A DNA stretch of 64,000 bases from Geobacter sp. OR-1 (GTDB lineage: Bacteria; Desulfobacterota; Desulfuromonadia; Geobacterales; DSM-12255). The position numbers and the translations under genes were made by a program. The notes below the pieces were generated by a model that ran no database searches, was not told where the DNA came from, and worked only from the letters and a program-made list of their open reading frames with translations. Of the stretch, positions 37,849-48,258 are shown one piece after another (position 1 is the first letter of the stretch; the number at the start of each line of letters is the position of its first letter). The stretch spans positions 1-64,000 of the forward strand of contig NZ_BAZF01000014.1 in NCBI RefSeq assembly GCF_000813145.1, given 5' to 3'.

Positions 37849-38919
37849 CTACTGATACTGAATGTAAACCGGTTTCGGGTTAAGTTTCAGCAGATCCTGG
37901 GGGGTCATCAGCGGGTCGCCTTTTTTGGTGTCATTGTGGTAAAAGAGCTTGAACCCTGTGTATTGTACCGGTTCACTGACAATGTAGTCCTTGTATGAAT
38001 CGCGCTTGAGCCAGGGCGCACCCCAGCCGTCCATATGCATGACCATCTGGACTTCCGGGCGCAAGATAATTCTTCGTGAGTTTGTCACCCCGTTGCGAGT
38101 AAACCGGTGGACCGTAAAGACCTTGGGAGGGATATTATACTTCTTCACTAGGTCGCGCAGAAAGCCTGAAGCGTAGTTAATATCCGCGGCATCATAGGTA
38201 CCGATCTTAGTGCCGGGCTTTTTTCTGCTCGCAATCAGATTAAACTCCGGGTCGATACCGAGATGGACATCCGGATTTTTCAGAATCCACTCAAAGCGCG
38301 GCAAGATTGTCCTAATGTCGTCATGACCGGTTTGAATGTCGATGAACATAATTGCCCCGGCCTGTTTGGCCCAACTGTAGACATCCTCGATTATCTTGTC
38401 CGGCATGACCATCCGGTATTTCCCGGCTTTACCAGGCTCACCCTGAGCCACTACTGCAATCAGGTGCAGTGCGGGCTGCACCGGCATCGATGGATCCACC
38501 TTCTCCCATCTGGCTACTTCGGATTTCAACCGACGAATCATCTCATCCTTCGGATACTCGCCAAGTGCCCCCATCCGTTTCGATAGCGGATTGCCGTAAT
38601 ATGCCACAATCCGTTTCTTGGGAAGGATAGAACCCGGAAGAGGCTCGGGGCAATTCACCGGCCAACCGCATTTTTTTGCATATTCCGGGTCTTCACCGGC
38701 GTTATACTTTATCTTGGGTGTGGAAGTAACTACAGAAGCCGTTGTTGTCGGGGCAAATGTCGCTGGAGACATCTTGGCAGCAGATTGCGATACAAATGCG
38801 GTGCTTCGTGAAGAGTACCCCTTATCCGTGGTTTTGGAACCTGCTTTCTCGGCACTATCACCTTTATTACAACCTACGACCACACACGACAACAACACTA
38901 AAACGATTATGTTTTTCAT
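37849..38919 (-). CDS. Putative lipoprotein of unknown function
   Basis: This 356-residue protein has a signal segment ending in the lipobox VVVGC (Cys near residue 17) and a Ser/Thr/Ala-rich linker to about residue 70. A compact domain follows, with KRIVAYYGNPLSKRMGALGE, IMFIDIQTGHDDI, HLGIDPEFNL and MVMHMDGWGAPW. The alternating hydrophobic strands with acidic ends suggest a TIM-barrel, possibly glycoside-hydrolase-like, but I do not recognise the family. I start at 38919, close to the signal peptide; the frame reaches 38931. It is transcribed alone, away from metY. Confidence 0.7.
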   Translation of the reverse strand: MKNIIVLVLLSCVVVGCNKGDSAEKAGSKTTDKGYSSRSTAFVSQSAAKMSPATFAPTTTASVVTSTPKIKYNAGEDPEYAKKCGWPVNCPEPLPGSILPKKRIVAYYGNPLSKRMGALGEYPKDEMIRRLKSEVARWEKVDPSMPVQPALHLIAVVAQGEPGKAGKYRMVMPDKIIEDVYSWAKQAGAIMFIDIQTGHDDIRTILPRFEWILKNPDVHLGIDPEFNLIASRKKPGTKIGTYDAADINYASGFLRDLVKKYNIPPKVFTVHRFTRNGVTNSRRIILRPEVQMVMHMDGWGAPWLKRDSYKDYIVSEPVQYTGFKLFYHNDTKKGDPLMTPQDLLKLNPKPVYIQYQ

Positions 38920-38980
38920 AAGCTCCATCAACTGACAATTTAGTTGTTAAGTATATTTTCGAAAGAGACCAGAAAAGGGT

Positions 38981-39009
38981 CAAGGACTTAGGAGTAGCCT
39001 AAGTCCTTG
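38981..39009. repeat. Perfect 12-base inverted repeat
   Basis: CAAGGACTTAGG, spacer AGTAG, CCTAAGTCCTTG form a perfect hairpin. It lies 116 bases downstream of the metY stop and 62-90 bases upstream of the lipoprotein start. No T-run follows on the minus strand, so it is a poor intrinsic terminator; it may end metY transcripts with Rho, protect a 3' end, or bind a regulator. Confidence 0.6.
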
Positions 39010-39125
39010 CTTATTGAGCGGGAACCGATCGAATGTTCTGATACATCAATCACTCTAACCGCGTGAGCAGAATATGATAAAACACGACTGAAGTCAAGCG
39101 GACCGGTTGTTTCTAACAACAGCCA

Positions 39126-40424
<1,299 letters not shown>

Positions 40425-40453
40425 CTATTTACCTGGTATGGTATCTGTGTATT

Positions 40454-40480
40454 TCTATAATGTTTTTAGCGGATTGTCAA
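40454..40480 (-). promoter_or_regulatory. Possible sigma-70 promoter of metY
   Basis: On the minus strand TTGACA (40480-40475) is followed after 15 bases by TATAGA (40459-40454), about 40 bases before the ATG. The -35 is perfect, but the spacing is two bases short. Confidence 0.4.
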
Positions 40481-40524
40481 TTTCATTAAATATGAATTGG
40501 GTGACTATTCAATAGTACAGTATT

Positions 40525-42988
40525 TCATAACGCTTCGATTGACTTTCTTGTGATTTCGACAATCTCGGCAGCGCTTTCCATACCGAACCGCAGCGGTTGC
40601 CCGATCTCGACTCTCACAATTCCCTGTTTCGGCCACGATGCCCCCCTGGGAAAGACCTTTTCCAAACCACTGATCTTTATCGGCACCACAGGAACATCAA
40701 GCTCCTTAGCCATTATCCCCAAACCCTGCCGGAACGGAAGCAGTTCGCCGGTAATCGACCGTTCGCCTTCGGGAAACACCAAGATATTTACCCCGCGATC
40801 CACCAGTTGTCCCATATAGACAAGGGAGCTGCGAAACCCTTGAGACTGGGGGAGCGGAAACAGATTAAGAGCCAAGGTACCGTAGTCGTAAGTAAAACGC
40901 TTCCATCCCTGTTGAAACAGGTTACGAAAATTCTTGAAAAAAAACTTCTGCCCAGACAGCAGTTGCCGTGTTGTATCGCCATTCGGCCGGCAATGTTCTC
41001 ATGATTACCGGCTGGTCCAGATAACTCATATGATTGGCGACAAATAGCACCGGAGATGTCACTGACGAAAGCAGTTCGACACCGCTGGTTTCAAGGGTTA
41101 CAAAGGTGTTGAGCAATGGGAAATGAATCAGACGGTCGCAAATGCGACGGACTATTCGCGCCGGAACGCTGTTGGCCCAGTAGCGGAACTGGTATAAAGA
41201 TGAGGATCTTTCCCGGCGAGAGATCAGGGACCTTAAGTCACATACTCTCGTTTGAACTCCGATGAGGGCATCATCCAGATCGAGGCGAAATTCCTGTTCA
41301 ATGGCATTCACCAGTTCGAGCCGCCCTATAGAGGTCATGCCGAGATTGGCTACCAGAAAGGCATCCTCGGTAACCGCCTCAGCATTGCAGCCGGTAATAT
41401 TTATCAACAGACAGGTCAACCGGTCTGCAGAAGCAGACAGCTCCCCTCCCCGCCCCTCTGCTAAAACCTTTTTCACCAGGAACTTCTGTACCTTCATAGT
41501 CGTGGTCTTGGGGAAATCCGGCTCCGGCCATAGAGAAAATCCGGTGATCCGCTGGAGTTCGTCAAGTCTGGAGTTGGCTTCCTGAATGACCTCTACGGGT
41601 GGCCGACCGCTGCCGTCGGCAATGAGTACGGCGTGAACTTCTTCGCCATCACCCTTGTCCAATCCGATTACGCATGCCTCCCTGACACCAGGCAAGCCGT
41701 TGAGCAACTCTTCGATCTCATCCGGATAAACATTGATACCCGCACCGGTGACTATCAGCTCTTTGAGTCTCCCCTTAAGATGTATAAACCCTCCTGAATC
41801 AAGCTCTCCAAGGTCACCGGTACGAAACCAGCCGTCTGCCATGAACGCCTGTCTCGTGGCCTCATCGTTCTGATAATAGCCAGGGGAGATATTTTCTCCT
41901 CTGGCCAGGAGTTCACCGTCATCAAACCGGATTTCGACCCCTGGCAACGGAATCCCTACCGATCCTGGCACCTGGCGTTCGAAGGTATTGGCGGCTAATA
42001 CCGGGGAACACTCGGAGAGCCCATATCCTTCCACCACACGGAAACCGAGATCGGCCCAAAAGCGGAATAGATTTGGCGAAAGTGCCGCGCCACCGGATAC
42101 AAACAGCTGGAAATTTTTCCCGAACTTCCTTCTGACCGGAGCCTTGAGAAAAGATTGGAGCTGAGTCGGCAGGTAGCCCGCCATTTTAAAAGCACGATCA
42201 AGGCGTTTGGCGGCCAGTTCGCGCTCTATTGAGTTTCGCAATAACTGCAATAACCTCGGGACAACAATGACTGCACAGATGTCCTCGTATGCAAATGCCT
42301 CCATTAATGCGGACGGTTTCAGGGTGCGAAGATAGACAATAGAGGAGCCGTTGGCAAGGGGGGTGAAAAATCCTCCCATCTGTTCAAACATGTGCGACAG
42401 AGGAAGACAGGAAAGGAAACGGAACTCTGCAGAGACCACCGGGACATGGAGATTCACCTGAGTAAGGTTCGCCATCAGGTTGCCGTGAGTAAGTATCACC
42501 CCCTTAGGCGCACCGGTAGTCCCGGAGGTATAGATCAATTCGGCGGTCTCGGATGGGATAGGAGTATGAATACGTTCCAATGCCGGCTGTTCGGCAGTGA
42601 GGAATGGGAGATCTTCTATGAATACCGTGGGAACGCCTTCAACCTGCTCCAATTTCCCCCTGCTCTGGATCACCAGGCTGGCCAGTGTGTGCTGCGCAAT
42701 AGTACGTGCACGGTCATGGCCAGCCATAAAATCTACCGGAACAATCACCGCCCCGCGCAGTAGGCCACCCCAGAAAGCAACTCCCCACCATGGAGAGTTC
42801 GGCGCCCATAAGAGCAGGCGGTCTCCTGGCTCAACACCCCGCTTGGCAAGCCAGCCGGCCATCTTGAGTGCATAGCCATGCAGATCGGCGTAACTCATGA
42901 CCCGCCGGCGAACTCCGGTTCTGAAAATAAACGCCGGGCACGTTCTCCTAGCCGGAAACGAAGTAAAAAGGTCAATGAGGGTTTTCAT
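40525..42988 (-). pseudogene. Fused AMP ligase - ACP - PlsC-type acyltransferase, split by a frameshift
   Basis: The first 688 residues hold an AMP-dependent ligase (ELIYTSGTTGAPKGVILTHG near 150-170, WFRTGDLGELDSGGFIHL near 385) and an ACP-like domain with NLGMTSIGRLELV near 570. The start of an acyltransferase follows (FVANHMSYLDQPV, an NHxxxxD motif). The rest, with FPEGERSITGELLPFRQG and VPVVPIKISG, is in another frame from about 40930. The switch is at a run of eight A (plus strand 40937-40944); losing one base gives one 820-residue protein. The enzyme probably activates a fatty acid, holds it on its own carrier domain and acylates a lysophospholipid. The domain order is opposite to E. 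coli Aas. Confidence 0.85.
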
Positions 42989-43032
42989 GGAACCAAGTGT
43001 AAAGCGTTAGCCGGTAAGCGCAATAGTCAGTA

Positions 43033-43623
43033 TTACTTGGCTATCACTTTCATGAACTTGGCGAGATAATCCACGCCGGACCAAGCAGTAAGAATGGTTG
43101 CGATCCAGAGATAGAACATCCCAACATTGTGCATGTTCACGGTGAGAAGCGGAGAGTCGATGGAAAAGTAAGGGTGGTAGTCATAGTGGAGAAGAAGGCC
43201 GATAATTGCGACTATCTGGAAGATGGTCTTGTATTTGCCCAGGTCACTCGCCTGGATAACTATTCCTTCAGTAGATGCGATCCCTCTGAGACCGGTGATG
43301 ATAATCTCACGCCCCAGGATTACCAGCACCATCCATGCCGGGACTCTGCCGAAAGGGAGAATCATGATTAGAGCTGCCATGACAATCAATTTGTCGGCGA
43401 TCGGATCGAGGAATTTCCCAAAAACCGTTACAATACCCATTCGTCGGGCCAGGTAGCCATCGAGCCAGTCAGTAACCGAGGCGGCGGAAAATAATGCCGC
43501 AGCCCAAAAGCCCGCTGTCTTCGATGGTGTCAGAAGAAGCATTACCAGCAACGGAATGGCCGCTATCCTGAGAAGGGTAAGAATATTAGGTATGTTCCAA
43601 ATCGGGTTGGCCTTTATGCTCAT
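43033..43623 (-). CDS. pgsA: CDP-diacylglycerol-glycerol-3-phosphate phosphatidyltransferase
   Basis: This 196-residue membrane enzyme makes phosphatidylglycerol phosphate. The CDP-alcohol transferase motif is complete: TDWLDGYLARRMGIVTVFGK followed by FLDPIADK (residues 47-74), with all four Asp and the Gly/Ala-Arg positions. Five to six hydrophobic helices follow the family pattern. It ends about 44 bases after the ligase-acyltransferase fusion starts and is 7 bases downstream of a lytic transglycosylase gene, in a short phospholipid/envelope gene set. Confidence 0.95.
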   Translation of the reverse strand: MSIKANPIWNIPNILTLLRIAAIPLLVMLLLTPSKTAGFWAAALFSAASVTDWLDGYLARRMGIVTVFGKFLDPIADKLIVMAALIMILPFGRVPAWMVLVILGREIIITGLRGIASTEGIVIQASDLGKYKTIFQIVAIIGLLLHYDYHPYFSIDSPLLTVNMHNVGMFYLWIATILTAWSGVDYLAKFMKVIAK

Positions 43624-43630
43624 CAGACGA

Positions 43631-44242
43631 TTAATTCCCTCTATAGTTATTTTTGTAACTCAGGACTTTTTCAACGTAATTGCGCGTTTCCGCATACGGA
43701 GGAATGCCATTGTGCTGGGCAACCTTGGATAGTCCGGCATTATATGCGGCCAGGGCAAGTGTTTCGTCACCTTTGCAGGTGTCGAGCAGAAACCGGAGAT
43801 ATTTGACCCCGCCCCGAATGTTCTGGGCAGGGTCAAAGGTGTCGGCAACCTTCAGGTGCTCTGCAGTTTTGGGCATGAGCTGCATCAACCCTCTGGCCCC
43901 TTTTCGGGAAACCGCATTGGGATTGTATCCGGACTCGGCATGTATTACCGCTTTCACGAGAGCCCGGTCAACCCTGTACTCCTGAGCATATCTATTAATC
44001 AAAGATTCATATTCGGCGGGATTCCCGGACAGCCTGAACGACGTGCGGAGCCGGAGATCCTTTTTAATATCGCGCATGAATATCTTGAACCGGTTATCCG
44101 TGGGAGAATCCGTAAAATGCACGACTCCTTCATTATCCTCATATCTGTAGATATCAGCATCTGCAGGTACTCCGCACATAAGGAACAATAATACTGCAAG
44201 CGATTGTGCAATAGCATATTTCATACTGGTTCTCCTGCTCAA
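43631..44242 (-). CDS. Lytic transglycosylase (SLT) with DUF4124-like N-terminus
   Basis: This 203-residue secreted murein-cleaving enzyme has a signal peptide to about residue 30, then the DUF4124-type segment DIYRYEDNEGVVHFTDSPTD. The goose-lysozyme-like SLT domain (about 85-200) has the catalytic Glu in VIHAESGYNPNAVSRKGARG and then GLMQLMPKTAEHL, LAAYNAG and YVEKVL. It cuts the glycan backbone of peptidoglycan to anhydro-muropeptides. Divergent from nadB; co-directional with pgsA. Confidence 0.92.
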   Translation of the reverse strand: MSRRTSMKYAIAQSLAVLLFLMCGVPADADIYRYEDNEGVVHFTDSPTDNRFKIFMRDIKKDLRLRTSFRLSGNPAEYESLINRYAQEYRVDRALVKAVIHAESGYNPNAVSRKGARGLMQLMPKTAEHLKVADTFDPAQNIRGGVKYLRFLLDTCKGDETLALAAYNAGLSKVAQHNGIPPYAETRNYVEKVLSYKNNYRGN

Positions 44243-44340
44243 GCGCCGCCAGGAATCACCCGGTTTGTCGATTTTAGTCTCCGATACACCGGTTTACAAG
44301 GGATTATTTGCATCTTATCGGGGAAAAAAGCCACAACCCC

Positions 44341-44369
44341 TTGACAACAGAGAAACAGAGGTCAATAAT
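44341..44369 (+). promoter_or_regulatory. Sigma-70 promoter of nadB
   Basis: TTGACA at 44341-44346 and AATAAT at 44364-44369 are separated by 17 bases. The start codon follows 47 bases later. Optimal spacing and a perfect -35 make this a good candidate. Confidence 0.65.
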
Positions 44370-44415
44370 CGGTCCCGGTGTTCTACAGTATCTAATCGGC
44401 AGTACGGGAGAAAAC

Positions 44416-46011
44416 ATGAAACTTCAAAGTGATTTCCTGGTAATCGGCAGTGGAATAGCCGGCCTCTCATTTGCTCTTAAGGCTGCCGGGCACGGCAGCG
44501 TAGTTATAGTCACAAAACGGGAAGTGACAGAGTCAGCGACAAACTATGCCCAGGGAGGAATAGCCACAGTATTCTCCCAGGATGATACCTTTTCGGCCCA
44601 CATTGATGACACGCTAGTCGCAGGTGCCGGAATCTGCCATGAAGATACGGTTAAGCTCGTAGTTGAAGAAGGCCCCCGGGTGATTCGCGAACTCATAGAA
44701 TGGGGGGTTCACTTTACAACCAGTGGTGACTCATATGATCTGACTCGGGAGGGAGGACACAGCCAACGCCGGATACTTCACGCCGAGGACGTAACCGGAC
44801 GGGAAATTGAGCGGGCATTGGTCGATGCTGCCCGCAAGAATCCGAACATAAAAATTCTTGAAAACCATATTGCGGTAGACCTGATTACCGAATCCAAGAT
44901 TACACATAAAAGAATCAAACCCAACCGCTGTCTTGGTGCTTACGTTCTAGACACAGAATCAGGTGTGGTGAAAACCTTTTCGGCAAAGATCACTTTACTG
45001 GCATCTGGTGGTGCCGGCAAGGTATACCTCTATACATGCAACCCGGACGTTGCAACAGGAGATGGCGTGGCCATGGCCTACCGAGCAGGCGCCACCATCG
45101 CCAACATGGAATTCATGCAGTTCCACCCCACAACCCTTTTCCATCCACATGCCAAGTCCTTCCTGATCTCTGAGGCTGTTCGCGGTGAAGGGGCCATTCT
45201 CCGCAGACGTGACGGAACCGCATTTATGGAGAAATATCATCATCTGAAAGATTTGGCGCCCAGGGATATTGTGGCCCGTGCGATCGACAATGAGATGAAA
45301 ATAAACGGCGACGACTGCGTTTACCTTGATATTACCCATAAGGACCCGGAATATGTCAGGACGCGTTTCCCCAATATTTACCAGACCTGCCTTGAGTATG
45401 GACTTGATATGACCACGTCGCCGTTGCCGGTGGTGCCTGCAGCCCATTACCTTTGCGGCGGCATAGCAGTAAATGGCGATGCAGAAAGTGACATAAAACA
45501 TCTGTATGCCATTGGCGAAGTAGCATTTACAGGACTTCACGGCGCCAACCGCCTTGCCAGCAACTCGTTGCTGGAGGCAGCGGTATTTGCCGGCAGGGCT
45601 TACCAACACGCAAGCTCCGTACTCCCAGATATCTGTCACTCTGATCTTGATGTACCAGAGTGGGATAGCGGTACTGCCACCGACAGTGACGAAATGGTCG
45701 TTGTTTCACAGAACTGGGACGAAATCCGGCGCAGCATGTGGAATTTTGTCGGGATTGTCCGCTCCAATAAACGGCTGGAACGCGCCCTCAACAGGATCAG
45801 GCTTATTCAAGAGGAGATTGACGATTACTACTGGGACTTCAAGATAACCTCGGATCTGATCGAACTCAGAAATATTGCGACGGTAGCGGAGCTTATCATC
45901 CTCTGCGCGCAGCAAAGAAAAGAATCTCGTGGACTTCACTGCACCATAGACTATCCGGAGCGTGACGATATCCACTGGAAGAAAGACTCATTTGTCAGGA
46001 AACAGTTTTGA
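44416..46011 (+). CDS. nadB: L-aspartate oxidase
   Basis: This 531-residue flavoenzyme oxidises L-aspartate to iminoaspartate, the first step of NAD synthesis. The FAD loop [15 protein letters not shown] starts at residue 9. [10 protein letters not shown] lies near 42, [14 protein letters not shown] near 116-129, [11 protein letters not shown] near 235 and [15 protein letters not shown] near 375, all diagnostic for NadB. The frame opens at 44308, but the ATG at 44416 is preceded by GGGAG and matches the family start, so I use it. It heads a plus-strand run with chorismate mutase, a small regulator and lgt. Confidence 0.95.
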   Translation: MKLQSDFLVIGSGIAGLSFALKAAGHGSVVIVTKREVTESATNYAQGGIATVFSQDDTFSAHIDDTLVAGAGICHEDTVKLVVEEGPRVIRELIEWGVHFTTSGDSYDLTREGGHSQRRILHAEDVTGREIERALVDAARKNPNIKILENHIAVDLITESKITHKRIKPNRCLGAYVLDTESGVVKTFSAKITLLASGGAGKVYLYTCNPDVATGDGVAMAYRAGATIANMEFMQFHPTTLFHPHAKSFLISEAVRGEGAILRRRDGTAFMEKYHHLKDLAPRDIVARAIDNEMKINGDDCVYLDITHKDPEYVRTRFPNIYQTCLEYGLDMTTSPLPVVPAAHYLCGGIAVNGDAESDIKHLYAIGEVAFTGLHGANRLASNSLLEAAVFAGRAYQHASSVLPDICHSDLDVPEWDSGTATDSDEMVVVSQNWDEIRRSMWNFVGIVRSNKRLERALNRIRLIQEEIDDYYWDFKITSDLIELRNIATVAELIILCAQQRKESRGLHCTIDYPERDDIHWKKDSFVRKQF

Positions 46012-46071
46012 TCCCCAAGCAGGATACCGCCCCTAATTTCTGGGGAGAACTAAAACGATTACGGGATTATC

Positions 46072-46359
46072 ATGAGCATTGACGAAATAAGAAAACGTAT
46101 TGATTTGATGGATGACGTTCTGCTCAGAATTTTCAATGAACGCGCCCGCCTTGCGCTCCAGATCGGTCATATTAAGAAGGATCTCGGACTCCCGGTTTAC
46201 GACCCGGCAAGGGAAAAACGGATTTTTATCCGCATGAAAGGAGAAAATCCGGGGCCTCTCGACGATGGCGCCATAGTCAGGTTGTTTGAGAGAGTTGTCG
46301 ACGAATCGCGAAGACTCGAAAGGATCATGTCTCAATCGGAAGGAAATGAAGAATGCTGA
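46072..46359 (+). CDS. Chorismate mutase, AroQ type
   Basis: This 95-residue all-helical enzyme converts chorismate to prephenate, the branch to Phe and Tyr. The AroQ pattern is clear: IDEIRKRIDLMDDVLLRIFN (first helix with Arg), RARLALQIGHIKK with Arg and Lys near 25-37, YDPAREKRIF near 43-52 and a C-terminal helix RLFERVVDESRRLE. It stands alone, not fused to prephenate dehydratase or DAHP synthase. Its last 7 bases overlap the start of the next small gene, so the two are translated together. Confidence 0.92.
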   Translation: MSIDEIRKRIDLMDDVLLRIFNERARLALQIGHIKKDLGLPVYDPAREKRIFIRMKGENPGPLDDGAIVRLFERVVDESRRLERIMSQSEGNEEC

Positions 46360-46568
46360 TAATAACTAAAATAAATGCATCAGAAGAATCGCTCGACGAA
46401 ATAAAAGAATATCTGATTAATAAAGGGTTTGACATCCACCAGTCAACCGGGGCAAACAGAACGATAATTGGCGTCATTGGTGACACGGAATCACTGGATG
46501 AGCAGCAGATCGAAAGCATGCCGGGCGTCAGCCAGGTGGTGAGAATAAAGAAAGATCCCAAGGAATGA
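46353..46568 (+). CDS. Stand-alone ferredoxin-like regulatory domain of DAHP synthase
   Basis: This 71-residue protein reads like the N-terminal ferredoxin-like domain of the Thermotoga-type DAHP synthase: an opening strand IITKINASEE, the central NRTIIGVIGDTESLD (compare RTVIGIIGD in that family) and GVSQVVRIKKDPKE at the end. There it binds Tyr or Phe and shuts the enzyme. Here the catalytic barrel is missing and the gene stops right after the domain. It overlaps chorismate mutase by 7 bases and lgt by 4. It may bind aromatic amino acids and act on the mutase or on a DAHP synthase encoded elsewhere. The family link rests on my reading of the motif. Confidence 0.78.
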   Translation: MLIITKINASEESLDEIKEYLINKGFDIHQSTGANRTIIGVIGDTESLDEQQIESMPGVSQVVRIKKDPKE

Positions 46569-47368
46569 CCTTTCCTGCCATCGATCCGGTATTCCTCCGC
46601 ATTGGTCCGCTGGAGATGCGATGGTACGGGCTTATGTATATCCTTGCATTCACAGCTGCCTATTTCATCATCGGATACGCCGTAAAAAATAGGAATATAT
46701 CTCTCTCAAAAGACGGAGTAACTGATCTCGTTTTTGCCGTTGCAGTCGGAATAATCGTTGGCGGCAGATTGGGCTATATCCTTTTCTACAATCTAGGCTA
46801 CTACCTCGCCAATCCCTTGAAACTGCTCGCTGTATGGGAAGGCGGGATGTCGTTTCATGGCGGTTTTGCCGGTGCTGTGATCAGCGGCATCCTATTTTGT
46901 CGCAAGCGCAAGCTGAATTTCCTGGAAATTGCTGATATTGGTTTCCTTACGGCACCAATAGGCCTGATGTTCGGCAGGATCGGTAACTTCATAAACGGTG
47001 AACTGTACGGCAGGGTTACAGACATGCATTGGGGGATTGTTTTCCCCGGGGGTGGAAATCTGCCCAGGCATCCGTCACAACTGTACGAATCTTTCCTTGA
47101 AGGGCCAGCGACATTTTTGCTGATCTGGCTTATTTGGCGGGGAAAACGACCTGCTGGCTCGGTATTATGCGGATTTATTGCCTGTTACGGTATGTTTCGC
47201 ACAATAGTTGAATTTTATCGGGAACCTGACCAGCAGATAGGATACATTGCCGGAATTTTCTCGATGGGCCAGATGTTAAGCCTGCCCATGTTCATTGCCG
47301 GAACCGCTATGTTTATCCATCTCAACAGAAAAACGCCGCCGTCATTGAAGGGGGCTACATCGACGTAG
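46565..47368 (+). CDS. lgt: Prolipoprotein diacylglyceryl transferase
   Basis: This 267-residue inner-membrane enzyme transfers diacylglyceryl from phosphatidylglycerol to the lipobox Cys of prolipoproteins. The family signature GRIGNFINGELYGRVT lies near residues 138-153, and MSFHGGFAGAV near 95 holds the essential His. RHPSQLYES near 177 and YGMFRTIVEFYREPD near 213-227 follow. Seven membrane helices are expected. It starts inside the stop of the regulatory-domain gene (ATGA overlap). The window holds many of its probable clients: PrsT, the SGNH lipoprotein and the peptide-binding protein. Confidence 0.96.
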   Translation: MTFPAIDPVFLRIGPLEMRWYGLMYILAFTAAYFIIGYAVKNRNISLSKDGVTDLVFAVAVGIIVGGRLGYILFYNLGYYLANPLKLLAVWEGGMSFHGGFAGAVISGILFCRKRKLNFLEIADIGFLTAPIGLMFGRIGNFINGELYGRVTDMHWGIVFPGGGNLPRHPSQLYESFLEGPATFLLIWLIWRGKRPAGSVLCGFIACYGMFRTIVEFYREPDQQIGYIAGIFSMGQMLSLPMFIAGTAMFIHLNRKTPPSLKGATST

Positions 47369-47376
47369 GCCTTGAT

Positions 47377-47805
47377 TCACTGAAGTTTTTTCGTCATCTC
47401 AAGAATATTGCCGCCTTTCATAGTCCGATAGCAAACCGAGTCCATTAATGATCGGATCAGCGAGATCCCTCTTCCCCGATCTTCAAGAATATTCTCGGCA
47501 TTGGGAGTTGGTATGTTGTTTATATCGAATCCCTGCCCACTGTCGTGCACCTGGATGACCAGTTCGTCCGCCTCAAAAAAGATCACAACCCTGACTATTT
47601 TGTCAGGGTCACTTGCATTGGCGTGCCTAATGGCGTTGGCCATTGCTTCGGTAAGCACCAGATTGATGTGATAGGCAAGCGTCTCCCTGTCTCCACTGTA
47701 TCGGTACAGTTCATTGGCGATATCTTCGCCGATCTTCCCAATCAGACTGAGATAGCGTGTCTGGTTGGGAACCTTTATATCAACCTGGATTTTTTTCTCT
47801 TCCAT
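47377..47805 (-). CDS. Anti-sigma-factor-type serine kinase (RsbW/SpoIIAB-like ATPase)
   Basis: This 142-residue HATPase_c protein has an N-box TEAMANAIRHANASDPDK near residues 70-85, a G1 box VHDSGQGFDI near 100 and a G2 box EDRGRGISLIRSLMD near 118-132. Such kinases phosphorylate STAS antagonists and hold a sigma factor or other target. The STAS gene lies 13 bases upstream and a PP2C phosphatase further up, which completes a partner-switching set. The target is unknown; in this lineage it may not be a sigma factor. Confidence 0.9.
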   Translation of the reverse strand: MEEKKIQVDIKVPNQTRYLSLIGKIGEDIANELYRYSGDRETLAYHINLVLTEAMANAIRHANASDPDKIVRVVIFFEADELVIQVHDSGQGFDINNIPTPNAENILEDRGRGISLIRSLMDSVCYRTMKGGNILEMTKKLQ

Positions 47806-47818
47806 TTCATCCTCTTTT

Positions 47819-48154
47819 TCAGAAGGTTTCCAAGGCCTCTTCAGAAGAGGTGAATATCTCGAAAACTCGGTGGAGTCTGGTCAACTCGAACATTGACTTG
47901 ACCTGCGGCTGAAGTCCGGAAAGCTTCAAGTTACCCTGGTGAGAGATAGCATTTTTAAAGCCGGAGACAAGCGCCCCGAGACCGGAACTGTCTATGAATC
48001 TGACATCTTTCAGATCCACAAGGATGCTTTTTTCCTTTCCTTCAAAAAGTGACGCCAATTCTGTCTTAAGATCTCCGGAATTATGGGCATCAAGCCGTTC
48101 TTCCCTGACATAGAGGATAGTAACGTCCTTCTTCTTCTCACTTAACATATTCAT
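47819..48154 (-). CDS. STAS-domain anti-sigma factor antagonist
   Basis: This 111-residue STAS protein of the SpoIIAA/RsbV type has DLKDVRFIDSSGLGALVSGF near residues 47-66, where the first Ser after Asp is the usual phosphorylation site. It probably switches between phosphorylated (kinase) and free (phosphatase) forms. It stands between the phosphatase gene (104-base gap) and the kinase gene (13 bases). The gap upstream may hold its own promoter, but no convincing one is visible. Confidence 0.92.
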   Translation of the reverse strand: MNMLSEKKKDVTILYVREERLDAHNSGDLKTELASLFEGKEKSILVDLKDVRFIDSSGLGALVSGFKNAISHQGNLKLSGLQPQVKSMFELTRLHRVFEIFTSSEEALETF

Positions 48155-48258
48155 GTGGCACTCCCGTAATTGGTTAATATGTTTTCAATTATCTCAAATA
48201 TTATCAAAGATAGTCACAAGCACAATACTCTGGGACTATTTTCCGGTAAGCAAGGCAG

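Noticed and set aside
44308-44415. 36-codon extension upstream of nadB
   Set aside because: The family start and the GGGAG site match the ATG at 44416, and the extension contains the promoter.
44995-45639. 214-codon open frame antisense to nadB
   Set aside because: It lies entirely inside nadB on the other strand, has no ribosome site and reads as Cys/His/Arg-rich nonsense.
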